Assembly (NCBI RefSeq): GCF_018991925.1
Contig: NW_024737042.1
Location: 15,759,273 to 15,823,272, forward strand
From: Homarus americanus
Taxonomy: Eukaryota; Arthropoda; Malacostraca; Decapoda; Nephropidae
Direction: 5' to 3'
Length of the DNA: 64,000 bases
Shown: positions 53,860 through 64,000 of the stretch, piece after piece
Position numbering within the stretch: the stretch's first letter is position 1
Layout of the letters: each line of letters opens with the position of its first letter
Notes under the pieces: model-generated
The model's database searches: none
Seen by the model: only the letters and a program-made list of their open reading frames with translations
Told to the model about the DNA's origin: nothing
Position numbers and translations under genes: made by a program

Positions 53860-53871
53860 CCTCCTTTAGTT
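53860..53871. repeat. 12-bp target-site duplication, right
   Basis: CCTCCTTTAGTT, identical to 48084-48095. The old LINE resumes after it. Confidence 0.93.
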
Positions 53872-53986
53872 GATATATCTTTCTTCTCTTACTCTTCGCC
53901 GCAATGTTGCTTCACTCTCTCTCTTTTACAGGTACTTTAATGGGCAATGTTCGGTGGATTTGGCATCCTGTGTACCGCCGGTGTCA
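53872..53986 (+). pseudogene. Old LINE reverse-transcriptase C-terminal region, segment 2
   Basis: Reads LSSLTLRRNVASLSLFYRYF then NGQCSVDLASCVPP after a one-base shift, the expected continuation of segment 1. It is interrupted at about 53986 by the inverted-repeat element. Confidence 0.8.
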
Positions 53987-54812
53987 TGCGACAAATCTTC
54001 CGGTGCGATAAACCCTCCGGTTGTATAATATGCGCATGCGCAAGTTTTGCCAGGAAATTCCGTCGCACGTTACCGTGCGATATTCATTCCAGTGCGATAA
54101 ACCTTCCGGGCTCAGCAATTACTGATGTTCATTATCGACATCTAAGATGTATGATTGATTTGTGGTTGATTTGTGAGAGCTGAAAATATTAATAAATACG
54201 GTAACGATTTTTATGTGGTGTAGATAGAAATCAGGTGCCCGAGAACATTCCGGAACTTGATTTTATACACTATAAAAGATAACTTTTTGTTAGTTTTCCG
54301 ACAAAGTAAAATAGGTGTCAATATGTTGATAGCTTTGTAGCTCCGATTGATAACTGAGCGCCTTCATAGAGAGTGGCTTGATTCAACGTCAGGTCAGCGT
54401 GGATAGTAGCCTAGTTTGAGCAATATTTGCATTGATTCTAATGTAGTTCGTTTCATAATCATACGATCACTGGATCAGGGGTCTGACAAAGACAAATTTA
54501 GTTTTTAATGTGAATGAGGGACTGCGACGTCCAATGCAACATGGGTTAGCAAATCAGTCGCAAAAGATGTCAAAATTCGTTACTTTCACAATAAGATATG
54601 CTTACCATGATACTGTATTCTCTAGCTCTTCCTGGTAACACGAAAACTGTTCGGTATTGAAAGAATTAAAATTTATATTTCCGATGAAGAAATGTTTTCA
54701 TAACACACGTACAAAACCAAGGCGGAAGAAATATAGCAGGAAATCTCATGACCTTGGTGCGCATGCGTAGTGAGTTCTCCCGGAAGGTTTTGCGCACGGA
54801 AGGTTTGTCGCA
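53987..54812. mobile_element. Non-autonomous DNA element with ~34-bp terminal inverted repeats (826 bp)
   Basis: The left end is TGCGACAAATCTTCCGGTGC followed by GATAAACCCTCCGG. The reverse complement of the right end is TGCGACAAACCTTCCGTGCG followed by CAAAACCTTCCGG. Roughly 29 of 33 aligned positions match, and ATGCGCATGCGC-like palindromes lie just inside both ends. A further GTGCGATAAACCTTCCGG copy sits at 54090. There is no coding capacity in the AT-rich interior. It separates segments 2 and 3 of the old LINE. A clear target duplication was not seen, so the superfamily is unassigned. Confidence 0.78.
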
Positions 54813-55136
54813 AGGCCGTTAACTCGTAACACTCGTCTTGCCCGCGGTGTCCACCGTTTTCTGTGTGACTGTTGGTCACACTAGAATAACCCGTTCTTTC
54901 CTCACACAGCCAAACTGTGGAATGCTCTGCCTTCTTCTGTTTTTCCATAATCATACAATCTGTCTTACTATAAAAAGCCGGTTTTCCGGCATCTTCGTGG
55001 TGTAGATTAATATAATCTATTTCTTTTTTCTTTTTTATTTCCTTTTACTTTCATTTCTTCGCCCCCTAGGACCCGTTGTGGGTCGATCACCTGTACCCGG
55101 GTGGGCTCTTCCCTAAAAAAAAAAAAAAAAAAAAAA

Positions 55137-55138
<2 letters not shown>
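54813..55138 (+). pseudogene. Old LINE C-terminus and 3' UTR, segment 3, with poly(A)
   Basis: RPLTRNTRLA and FFPHTAKLWNALPSSVFP are the usual final residues of jockey-type ORF2 proteins. A 3' UTR with CCCGGGTGGGCTCTTCCC follows, then a run of A at 55115-55138. One in-frame stop precedes NNPFFPHT. Confidence 0.82.
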
Positions 55139-55169
<31 letters not shown>

Positions 55170-55228
55170 TAATAATAATTAATAATAAAATAAATTACCT
55201 TGACATTTAATTCTGCTAAAAAATGCAT

Positions 55229-55276
<48 letters not shown>

Positions 55277-55336
55277 TAATAATAATTAATAATAAAATAA
55301 ATTACCTTGACATTTAATTCTGCTAAAAAATGCATT
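55139..55336. repeat. (TAA)n tract with ~95-bp tandem duplication
   Basis: TAA triplets directly follow the old LINE poly(A). A block containing AATAATTAATAATAAAATAA and TTCTGCTAAAAAATGCATTA occurs twice, ending at 55236 and 55336. Confidence 0.93.
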
Positions 55337-55723
55337 ATTGTAATTTTTCGGTCACACAAAATCCTCGCCAGAGTTTTTATTTTAAATTAATCTATCCCCC
55401 TCCCTACCCCGTCCTTCCTCTCCCCTTCCCCCCGACCTCCCTCTCCCGTTCCCCCCACCTCCCTCTCCCCTCCCTTTTCCCTCCCCTCTCGCCCCCAACT
55501 CAATACTATACTATATTGACTGATGTAAAGTAAGGTACACATTCACAGCTTGATGGAATAAGGGCGCCCCGACTGAGATTAAGTCACCCTTAGTACAGAA
55601 ATAAGTATCGCATAACCCCAAAATAAATACTAACTCATTTATACAATCAATGTGAAAATATGAAATCGTCAATATCTGTAAAAAAAAAATAACCTTGATA
55701 TTTTCTTGTTTATTGATCGATAG
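55337..55723. other. Pyrimidine-rich then AT-rich sequence, no gene seen
   Basis: 55395-55500 is C/T-rich (CCCTCTCCC). No gene recognised. Confidence 0.5.
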
Positions 55724-55776
55724 TGTAGTGTAGTGTAGTGTAGTGTAGTGTAGTGTAGTGTAGTGTAGTGTAGTGT
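55724..55776. repeat. (TAGTG)n microsatellite
   Basis: About ten pentamers. Confidence 0.96.
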
Positions 55777-56007
55777 CCTCATATACTCAAGATATACAAG
55801 TATGTCCTCTCGCTGTATCTTTCAGGTAGACGAAATTCTTTACTATATTGAGCTGACAGACTCGAGAACTTTGGTTTGGTATTCAAGGGGCAGGTTACTA
55901 CTACTACTGGAGGAAAGACGATAGCACTTTATATAATCTCTTCCTTATGTTGATTGAACCTGATGTACAGTAGAGGGTTTAGTTCAGTGATCTAGCTATA
56001 TATCAGC

Positions 56008-56530
56008 TTCTTGAGTATGATGATTTCACCATTTGAGTATGATGATTTTTACCTCTTGAGTATGATGATTTATCCTCTTGAGTATGATGATTTATCCTCT
56101 TGAGTATGATTATTAATTTAATTCCTTGAGTATAATGAATTAATCCCATGAGTATGATGATTTCGGTCATCGTATTCAAGGAATTTAATCATCATCGGAA
56201 TAAGTCGTCATACTCAAAAGGTTGATTCATCGTACTCAGAAGGGTAGGTCATCAAACTTAAGGGATAAAGTCATCGTACTCAGATTTAAGGGATTAATGC
56301 ATCGTGCTCAGAGTTAAGTCAATGTACTCAAGGGACTAAGTCATCGTATTCAGAGTTAAGTCAGTGTACTCAAGGGATTGAATCATCGTACTCAGAGTTA
56401 AGTCAATGTACTCAAGAGATTAAGTCAACGTACTCAAGGGATTAAGTCGTCGTACTGAAGGGATTAAATTATCGTACTCAGAGTTAAGTCATCGTACTCG
56501 AGGGATTTAATCATCGTACTCAAGAGGTAA
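56008..56530. repeat. Minisatellite that reverses orientation (22-bp unit)
   Basis: 56008-56165 carries units CTTGAGTATGATGATTTATC. From about 56185 the units are their reverse complement in degenerate form (TACTCAAGGGATTAAGTCATCG). The two halves could pair into a long imperfect hairpin. Confidence 0.9.
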
Positions 56531-56744
56531 ATTGCTAAATACTTCCCCCCGCATCACACTTTACTAACGTGACCTTTGTAATAAATAAAATTCCTGAACT
56601 CTGCCATTCGGAAGTGGTCGTGAGAAAACCAAACGGCATATGACAAAGATTGGTTTACTGCCAGGCTGGGAGCTGCTGAGTGCGTCGTGAGTGTGTTGGA
56701 TAACCGAGTGTGTCTCATACTTGACATTTGTAGTGATTGCATTA

Positions 56745-59040
56745 AGTGGTGAGTATGTTAGTTGGAGAGTGAGTGTGTTAGATGGTGAGGATGTGGTGAG
56801 TGTGTTAGATGGTGAGGATGTGGGGAGTGTGTTTGAGGGTGAGGATGTGGTGAGTGTGTTAGATGGTGAGGATGTGGTGAGTGTGTTAGGTAGTGAGTGT
56901 GTTAGATGGTGAGGATGTGGTGAGTGTGTTAGATGGTGAGGATGTGGTGAGTGTGTTAGGTGGTGAGGGTGGTAGATGGTGAGGATGTGGTGAGTGTGTT
57001 AGATGGTGAGGATGTGGTGAGTGTGTTAAGTGGTGAGTGTGTTAGATGGTTAGGATGTGGTGAGTGTGTTAGATGGTGGTGTGAGATGGTGAGGATGTGG
57101 TGAGTGTGTTAGATGGTGAGGATGTGGTGAGTGTGTTAGGTGGTGAGATGGAGGATGATGAGAGATGGTGGGAGATGTGAGGATGTGGGGTGTGTTAGGT
57201 GGTGAGTGTTAGATGGTGAGGATGTGGGGAGTGTGTTATATGGTGATGGTGAGTGTGGTGTGTTATGTGGATGGTGAGTGTGTTAGATGGTGAGTGTATT
57301 AGATGCAGGATGTGGGGAGTGTGTTGGGTGGTGAGGATGTGGTGAGTGTGTTAGATGGTGAGTGTATTAGATGGTGAGGATGTGGGAGGTGTGTTAGATG
57401 GTGAGGATGTGGGGGAGTGTGTTAGATGGTGAGGATGTGGTGAGTGTGTTAGATGCAGGAGTGTTAGGTGGTGAGTGTGTTAGATGGTGAGGATGTTGGG
57501 GGAGATGCATGAGGTGGATGTTGGGAGTGTGTTGATGGTGGGATGTGGTGGTGTGTTGGTGGGGTGTTAGATGGTGGGGAGTGGGAGTGTGTTAGATGGT
57601 GAGATGTGGGGGTGTGGTGAGTGTGTTAGGTGGTGTGAGTGTGTTAGGTGGTGATGTGTGGTGTATAGGTGGTGAGGTTGCAGATGGTGAGGAAGTGGGG
57701 AGTGTGTTAGATGGTGAGTGTGTTAGATGGTGAGGATGTGGGAGTGTGTTGTGTGTAGATGTTGATGGTGTGTGGTGAGTGTGTTAGGGTGTGTGAGGTG
57801 GTGAGCAGATGGTGAGGATGTGGTGAGTGTGTTTGGGTGGTGAGTGTGTTAGATGTGTGAGTGTAAGGTGGTGGGGATCTGGTGAGTGTGGGGTGGTACT
57901 GTGTGAGGATGTGGTGAGTGTGTTGGTGGTGAGTGTGTTTAATGGTGAGGATGTGGTGAGGCGTTTGATGGTGAGGATGGGTGAGTGTGTTAGATGGTGA
58001 AGATGTGGTGAGTGTGTTAGGTGGTGAGGTGTTTGATGGTGAGGATGTGGGAGTGAAGGATGTGGTTGTGTTGGTGGTGAGTGTGTTAGATGGTGAGGAT
58101 GTGGTGAGGTAGTGTGTGTTAGATGGTGAGGATGTGGTGAGTAGGTGGTTGTGGTGAGTGGTAGGATGGGAGGTTAGATGTTGTGTTAGATGGTGAGGAT
58201 GCTGTGTTAGGTGGTGAGTGTGTTGATGGTGTGTGAGTGGGTTAGATGGTGAGTGAGTGTGTTAGATGGTGAGGAGGGATGTGGTGAGTGTGTTAGATGT
58301 GAGGATGTGGTGAGTGTGTTAGATGGAGATGAGTGAGTGTGGATGGTGAGGATGTGGGGAGTAGATGGTGAAGATGTGGTGAGGTGTGTTGGGTGGTGAG
58401 TGTGTTGATGGTGAGGATGTGGAGTGTGTTGGGTGGTGAGGATGTGGTTAGGTGTGTTAGATGGTGAGGATGGTGAGGTAAGATGGTGAGATGTGGTGAG
58501 TGTGTTAGAGATGGTGAGGATGTGGTGGAGTGTGTTAGTGTGTTAGATGGTGAGGATGTGTGGAAGAGTGTGTTAGATGGTGAGGATGTGGTGAGGATGT
58601 GGTGGGTGTGAGTGTGTTAGATGGTGAGGATGTGGTGAGTGTGTTGGGTGGGGAGTGTGTGTGGTGAGAGGTGGTGAGTGAGATGGTGAGGATCTGGTGG
58701 GTGTGTTGGGTGGTGACTGTGCAGAAGGTGAGGATGTGGGTGAGTGTGTTAGGGTGGGTGTGTTAGATGGTGAAGATGTGGTGAGTGTTGGTGAGTGTGT
58801 TAGATGGTGAGGGTGAGTGTGTTAGATGGTGAGGATTTGGGGAGTGTGTTAGATGGTGAGGATTTGGGGAGTGTGTTAGGTGGTGAGTGTGTTAGATGGT
58901 GAGGATGTGGTGAGTGTGTTAGGTGGCGAGTGTGTTAGATGGTGAGGATGTGGTGAGTGTGTTAGATGGTGAGGATGTGGTGAGTGTGTTAGGTAGTGAG
59001 GCTGTGGTGAGTGTGTTAGGTAGTGAGTGTGCAATGAGTG
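56745..59040. repeat. Minisatellite, 27-bp unit, 2.3 kb
   Basis: Units GTGAGTGTGTTAGATGGTGA plus GGATGTG. Both edges (56745-57100 and 58860-59000) are regular, while the middle is full of indels. Open frames such as VSVLDGEDV are repeat products. Confidence 0.95.
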
Positions 59041-59500
59041 AATTAGCTGTTAATCAAGTGAGTGTACACTATTTCGTGGGTGCAGTATGTGGTGAGTGCG
59101 TCTGATAGTGAGTATATAGTAAGTGTGTGTGTCATATACAACATAACTACGGTGAGTTTATATCAGATTGGAGTGTGTTAGTTGGAGTATGTGTAGTAGT
59201 AACCTTGACAGTTTTGTATCATTTAACAGACTCTTGAGTAAAGTGAGTGAAGATTTCGTGACGATAAAAGTTGACAGAGCGAATGTGTCGGGAGGTAAAG
59301 CGCGTTATACGTATCTCCAATCTGTAGTGTGTGTGTTGATTACGTCCTCTGATAGAGTGCGTGGCGGGAATATGGTATCTGATAGCTGCTGTGTGATTAA
59401 GAGTGTGTGAGGTGAGTCTGTTTGTCCTAGTTGTATGATGTGGTGAAGATATTATCACTTAGAGTGTGTTGAGTGTTGTAGAGGCTTGGTGTGGTGGTGG
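59041..59500. other. Unassigned sequence, no gene seen
   Basis: GTGAGTGTGT-like remnants persist to about 59190, then unique sequence. Confidence 0.5.
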
Positions 59501-59501
59501 T

Positions 59502-59562
59502 TGTTTTGTGTGTGTGTGTCTGTGTGTGTGTGTGTCTGTGTGTGTGTGTGTGTGTCTGTGTG

Positions 59563-59599
<37 letters not shown>

Positions 59600-59600
59600 A
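59502..59600. repeat. (GT)n then (AAT)n microsatellites
   Basis: GT with CT interruptions 59502-59562; AAT triplets 59563-59600. Confidence 0.95.
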
Positions 59601-60235
59601 AACGGTTTATTAATAGAGTTGCAGCCGGTGGCTGAAAATATACAGACTTACATTAGATTTAGACATAATGATATAATATGCATTGAATACATTTACAGGG
59701 CTGTACAGTACATAAATCAGGAGTTGTTTATTATTTTAACAATAGATGGGATGGTGCTTTTCTTATATCTATCGGTGCGGGCTCTGTGTGTGTGTATCGG
59801 AACAGAATGCGTGGTGAGTGCGAGGCTCCTCCGCTGTAGTGTCCAGGCACAGTATTGATCACCTGCAGAAGGGAGTCTCGCTTGCATACGTTACCTCGCC
59901 CCGCCCACTCACCTCTCCCCCTCCACCTTCATCCACTCTAACATTACTTTCACCCCAAAACACTCCAACCTAACCTAACCTTCAATACCTCACTATTCTC
60001 TCTCATCACATACCTAAAGTGAGACCAAAACACTACAAAACACTTCCTGTAGATGGATTTAAGGATTTAAAGTCCCCCCCCCCCCAAAAAAAAAATATTT
60101 CCTGAATGGTTGGGGATTCTAGTCGAGTTGTCCAGGGCATCCGACACAGTTTGATGATAATACCTGCGACTTATAAACCAGTGACCAAGTATAGTGTCTG
60201 TGTGTTGTTATTTTGTTGACTCGTCTATGACTCAC
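59601..60235. other. Sequence downstream of Ig exon, probable intron; no gene seen
   Basis: Contains AACCTAACCTAACC near 59966, a C10/A9 homopolymer pair near 60075 and no recognised exon. Confidence 0.5.
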
Positions 60236-60438
60236 CAATGACTTTGAGTCTGACCCAAGCCACCCGGGAATTAGAGTTATGGAAGTCGACTCGGCAGCGA
60301 TACACGTGGGCGTCTTCCACCGAGGTACGCATGATGAGCATCGCCGGCGGGTTGAGGTGTGCCAGGTAGTGCACACGCCCCTGGAACACCTGGGGATCCG
60401 CCCATGACTCGCCACTCACTCCCAGTCGCTGGTCGTAG
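60236..60438 (-). CDS. Internal exon encoding half of an Ig V-type domain (Sidestep/nephrin-like cell-adhesion protein)
   Basis: A 203-base exon on the minus strand. An acceptor with a pyrimidine tract (TTTCTCTGTTTTCTCAG|C) lies at 60439 and a consensus donor (ATTG|GTGAGT) at 60235. The frame reads YDQRLGVSGESWADPQVFQG and later EDAHVYRCRVDFHNSNSRV, ending VRLKVI. The D-x-x-x-YRCRVDF motif, with the Cys of the Ig F strand, is characteristic of the first Ig domain of Sidestep-type and related arthropod adhesion receptors. These are single-pass membrane proteins acting in axon guidance and cell recognition. Codon phases are one leading and one trailing base. The partner Cys and other Ig domains must lie in exons outside or not recognised here. 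Confidence 0.8.
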
Positions 60439-60794
60439 CTGAGAAAACAGAGAAAACGGATATCAGAGAAAATGGGTATTAGAGAAAATGAAAAATTTGG
60501 TTATAAGGAGACTAACTTAAACAAATGTAATAAATAAATCCAGGTGCACTAATTAAGGTGATTAATAAGTACCTGTAAGGCAAGAATAACTATGAGTACA
60601 TCTAGGATACAAATAACATCCGAGATTATTAGCTGAGGATAAGTATTCAAAATCCTTATTAATTATAAACCCAAATAAACAAATTATCAGACGCTGTACA
60701 AGGCTTTATTGTGATCAAAGATAACTGGTACTAGAGAGAGATAATTATAACATTTACTAAACGAATACATACAAAAAAACACACATATACATAC

Positions 60795-60798
<4 letters not shown>
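60439..60798. other. Probable intron upstream of the Ig exon; nothing else seen
   Basis: AT-rich. It holds the polypyrimidine tract and a tandem GAGAAAA(C/T)GG(A/G)TAT phrase at 60441-60490. Confidence 0.5.

Positions 60799-60845
<47 letters not shown>
60799..60845. repeat. (AC)n microsatellite
   Basis: About 23 AC dinucleotides. Confidence 0.97.
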
Positions 60846-60847
<2 letters not shown>

Positions 60848-60954
60848 AGTTGTTATATAGTTCATGTGTCATTCTTCTCTAAATTATTCTCGAGCTTGTC
60901 AAGAGGTGAAGCCCCCGGGAGAATTATGTAAGGTTTGAGACGGATGGTAAATAG

Positions 60955-61815
60955 CTGACAACTGGAACTGACACTTGGAGCTAACACCTGCAGCTAACAC
61001 CTAGAGCTGACACCTGAAGCTAACACCTGAAGCTAACACTTGAAGCTAACACCTGAAGCTAACACCTGAGGCTAACACCTGAAGCTAACACCTGAAGCCA
61101 ACACCTGAAACCAGCACCTGAAGCTAACACCTGGAGCTAATACCTGAAGCTAACACCTGGAGATAACACCTGAAGCCAACACCTGAAGCCAACACCTGAA
61201 GCCAACACCTGAAGCCAACACCTGGAACTAACACCTGGAGCTAACACCTGGAGTTGACACCTGGAGCTGACACCTGGAGCTGACACCTGAGCACACCTGA
61301 GCTGACACCTGGAGCTGAACACCCTGGAGCTAACACCTGAAGCTAACACCCGGAGCTGACACCTGAAGCTGACACCTGGAGCTGACACCTGGAGTCAACA
61401 CCTGAAGCTAACACCTGGAGCTACCACCTGAAGCTAACACCTGAGGCTAGTACCTGAAGTTGACACCTGGAGCTAACACCTGAAGCTAACACCTGGAGCT
61501 AACACCTGGAGCCAACACCTGGAGCTAACACCTGGAGCCAACACCTGGAGCTTACACCTGAAGCTAACACCTGAAGCTAACTCCTGGAGCTAACATCTGG
61601 AACTAAAACCTGAAGCTAACACCTGGAGCTAACACCTGAAGCTAATAGCTGGAGCTAACACGGAGCTAACATCTGAAGCTTACACCTGAAGCTAACATCT
61701 GAAACTAGCACCTGGAGCTAACACCTGGAACTAACACCTGAAGTTGACACCTGAAGCTGACACCTGAAGCTGACACCTGGAACTAACACCTGAAGTTGAC
61801 ACCTGAAGCTGACAC
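60955..61815. repeat. Minisatellite, 13-bp unit
   Basis: CACCTGAAGCTAA / CACCTGGAGCTAA / CACCTGGAGCTGA units, about 65 copies. Confidence 0.95.
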
Positions 61816-62413
61816 CTGAATGTTTTGATGAGTGTGTAATTGGCTGATTAAATAGTCTAAGTTACACCCACATTCATGACACCATTAAGACACCGCTCAG
61901 TGTGCTCCCATAAGACTTGGGGCCATTAGAATCTTCTTGCTCCATTCAACATCAGTTATAGTTATACAATCACATTTTTTCCTGTGAGATTATTTTTTTT
62001 CTCTGTATTCTGTGTCGTGTTATTGACTGTATCCTTAGTTACGTTTGAGACAACAGATACCTATGGTAATATGGTGAAGTACAGTACCATGGTTATTGAA
62101 GGTTACTATTGAGTGGCGTCACCTATTAGAAATGACGTTATCTGCACCATATACCTGAACTCCTACCTATTTAATTAATATTCTGGTTCTCTCGTCATAT
62201 ATAAGTCACTTTACATACACTCTCTACCAAAAGGGATTAAATTCTGACTTTATTTAATTATTAATTTCATTTATTTTAGGTAAACGAAAGTGAATTATTA
62301 ATTTATTTTTCTCTTTATTATATACGTTGATTTTGTGTTTAATTCAGTGTATTGTTAAAAAGAAGGAAACTCATATAAAAAAGGATTTGAATATGAAAGT
62401 GAACACAAAGGAC

Positions 62414-62416
<3 letters not shown>
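61816..62416. other. AT-rich unique sequence, no gene seen
   Basis: No recognised feature. Confidence 0.5.

Positions 62417-62447
<31 letters not shown>
62417..62447. repeat. (CT)n microsatellite
   Basis: Short CT tract. Confidence 0.95.
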
Positions 62448-62449
<2 letters not shown>

Positions 62450-62563
62450 TTCACTACGCCGGTATAAAGTCAGCCAGACAGAGTGGTAGGCCTCAATAAT
62501 TGCCCCAACAATTAAAACCAGTAATTACTCAGAGTTGGTGAGGTCGACGATGACTTTTATATC

Positions 62564-62569
<6 letters not shown>

Positions 62570-62604
<35 letters not shown>
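62570..62604. repeat. (GT)n microsatellite
   Basis: GT dinucleotides. Confidence 0.95.
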
Positions 62605-62606
<2 letters not shown>

Positions 62607-62627
62607 AGCATTATATTATGCTCCACT

Positions 62628-62659
62628 AACCTATCCTAACCTAACCTAACCTAACCTAA
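62628..62659. repeat. (CCTAA)n short array
   Basis: Five CCTAA pentamers, the complement of the arthropod telomeric TTAGG; a very short interstitial tract. Confidence 0.88.
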
Positions 62660-62837
62660 GTCTTACAGGTCACTCTAACACCATGACAACGAGATAAGAA
62701 CGACCCAAACTGTTTCTCTTCACGAATAACAAAGACATTCTTAGTTCATGACAAAAACACATGTATTTCACCTCATTAACCTGTGAGGATTATTTAATGT
62801 TACCTGTGGGTCACCTGTCCTGATGATGCTTTGGGTA

Positions 62838-62881
62838 CATACATACATACATACATACATACATACATACATACATACATA
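62838..62881. repeat. (ACAT)n microsatellite
   Basis: Eleven ACAT tetramers. Confidence 0.96.
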
Positions 62882-62982
62882 CTATTGCAATAATATATTT
62901 AAAAGGAGAAGAACGACAGTAGGTGAATTTGTAACACTTTTCGACCTGTCTACTTTATGATGCAACATTGAGCGTGTCAGAA

Positions 62983-62997
62983 CGGTCTCTCTCTCTC

Positions 62998-63057
<60 letters not shown>

Positions 63058-63070
63058 TCTCTCTCTCTCT

Positions 63071-63142
<72 letters not shown>

Positions 63143-63146
63143 CCCC

Positions 63147-63209
<63 letters not shown>

Positions 63210-63224
63210 TCTCTCTCTCTCTCT

Positions 63225-63279
<55 letters not shown>
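62983..63279. repeat. (CT)n microsatellite with C-run interruptions
   Basis: CT dinucleotides with CCCCCCCC, TCCTCT and CCCCC interruptions. Confidence 0.97.
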
Positions 63280-63282
<3 letters not shown>

Positions 63283-63313
63283 CTACTGCTTCAAATTATC
63301 AACACAAGTCAAT

Positions 63314-63427
<114 letters not shown>

Positions 63428-63640
63428 AAACACGCCTCTTGATCAGATGAATCCAGTTAAGTTCTTCTTCAGATCAGAAGAATCTAAATTAGAAGATTTT
63501 TCTTTTTTCTTACTTTCTCTAATCCCAGGTGATCATAGGGTACCCAGGAACGCTTGAGGGAGGGAGGTAGGGCAGTGGGCAGGACTCTGTAATGGGTGTG
63601 TCCAGAGGCAAATATTTGGTTACAAGATGAGAGTCTTCGA

Positions 63641-63702
<62 letters not shown>
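63641..63702. repeat. (CT)n microsatellite
   Basis: CT dinucleotides. Confidence 0.97.
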
Positions 63703-63705
<3 letters not shown>

Positions 63706-64000
63706 TCCTCCTTCTTACTTTTCCTCTACTGTCACTCAATTCCTCTCCCTTCCCTCTTCTTTCTCTCCTCCCCTCTCGTCTTTCTATCTCCTTCTTCCTT
63801 CCTCTTTCCGTCTTCTCACTCACTCTCCCATCCCTTCTCTCCCCCGTACCTTTCACCTTTCCCACTTTTCCTTCCCCCTTCCCCCTCTCCCTCTTTCCCT
63901 CACCCCTTTTCCTTCCCATCCCTTCCTAGTCTATCTTCTCTCTCCTCACCTTAGCCAAAAGGAAAGTTGTGTGATGAAAGTGTGAGTCCACGATGACAAG
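63703..64000. other. Pyrimidine-rich tract to window end, no gene seen
   Basis: 63703-63950 is C/T-rich (TCCCTCTTCC-like, non-tandem); the Leu/Pro/Ser frames here follow from composition. Confidence 0.55.

Noticed and set aside
62628..62659. Chromosome end (telomere)
   Set aside because: Only five CCTAA units with ordinary sequence on both sides.

Overview
The window is eukaryotic genomic DNA, almost certainly arthropod and most likely from a decapod crustacean. This is an inference from three things: (TTAGG)n/(CCTAA)n-type tracts (20200-20442, 39740-39865, 62628-62659), an extreme density of micro- and minisatellites, and a mix of RLE, CR1-like, RNase H-bearing and gypsy-type retroelements. 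No bacterial-style gene or operon is present. Most long open frames are retrotransposon proteins or frames that stay open through repeat arrays whose unit is a multiple of three. Only two short stretches look like host-gene exons: a THAP-type zinc-finger first exon (23060-23157, +) and a Sidestep/nephrin-like immunoglobulin exon with clean splice sites (60236-60438, -).

Region 1 (1-14720). After CT/AT microsatellites and a 41-bp minisatellite comes a head-to-tail cluster of four copies (A-D) of one non-LTR retrotransposon on the minus strand. It carries an N-terminal Cys cluster, a reverse transcriptase, a zinc knuckle and a restriction-like endonuclease (RLE). Every copy ends in poly(A) followed by an (AGT)n array, so the family appears to insert into (ACT)n microsatellites. 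Copy A is nearly full length, B and C are 5'-truncated, and D is split by an LTR retrotransposon (9027-13153) with near-identical 320/322-bp LTRs and a 5-bp target duplication. The LTR element has an open 881-codon gag-protease-integrase frame from which the reverse transcriptase and RNase H are missing.

Region 2 (14720-47800). This is mainly repeats. A 21-bp minisatellite is split by a broken CR1-like LINE (15421-18500), and a 30-bp minisatellite (32705-34400) contains a short 3' fragment of the same LINE. Between them lie SSRs, a ~375-bp tandem duplication, G-rich tracts, a hAT-like MITE candidate, two tRNA-like SINE copies, a fragment of an RNase H-bearing LINE (24661-25482), an assembly gap (45054-45152) and a decayed gypsy gag-pol (45153-46715).

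Region 3 (47800-55140). An old LINE on the plus strand has been split twice. The first insertion is a full-length 5.76-kb two-ORF LINE on the minus strand (48096-53859), flanked by a perfect 12-bp target duplication and with both ORFs open. The second is an 826-bp element with inverted termini (53987-54812).

Region 4 (55140-64000). This holds (TAA)n and TAGTG arrays, a minisatellite that reverses orientation (56008-56530), a 2.3-kb 27-bp-unit array with a ragged middle, the immunoglobulin exon, a 13-bp-unit array, and long CT/CA tracts up to the end.

The window reads as a stratigraphy of nested insertions into intronic or intergenic DNA. The least expected signals are the microsatellite-targeted RLE family, the RT-less but open gag-PR-IN frame, the potential pseudoknot in the LTR, and the ORF1/ORF2 arrangement of the intact LINE (no AUG near the endonuclease, and a 1.5-kb stretch open in two frames).
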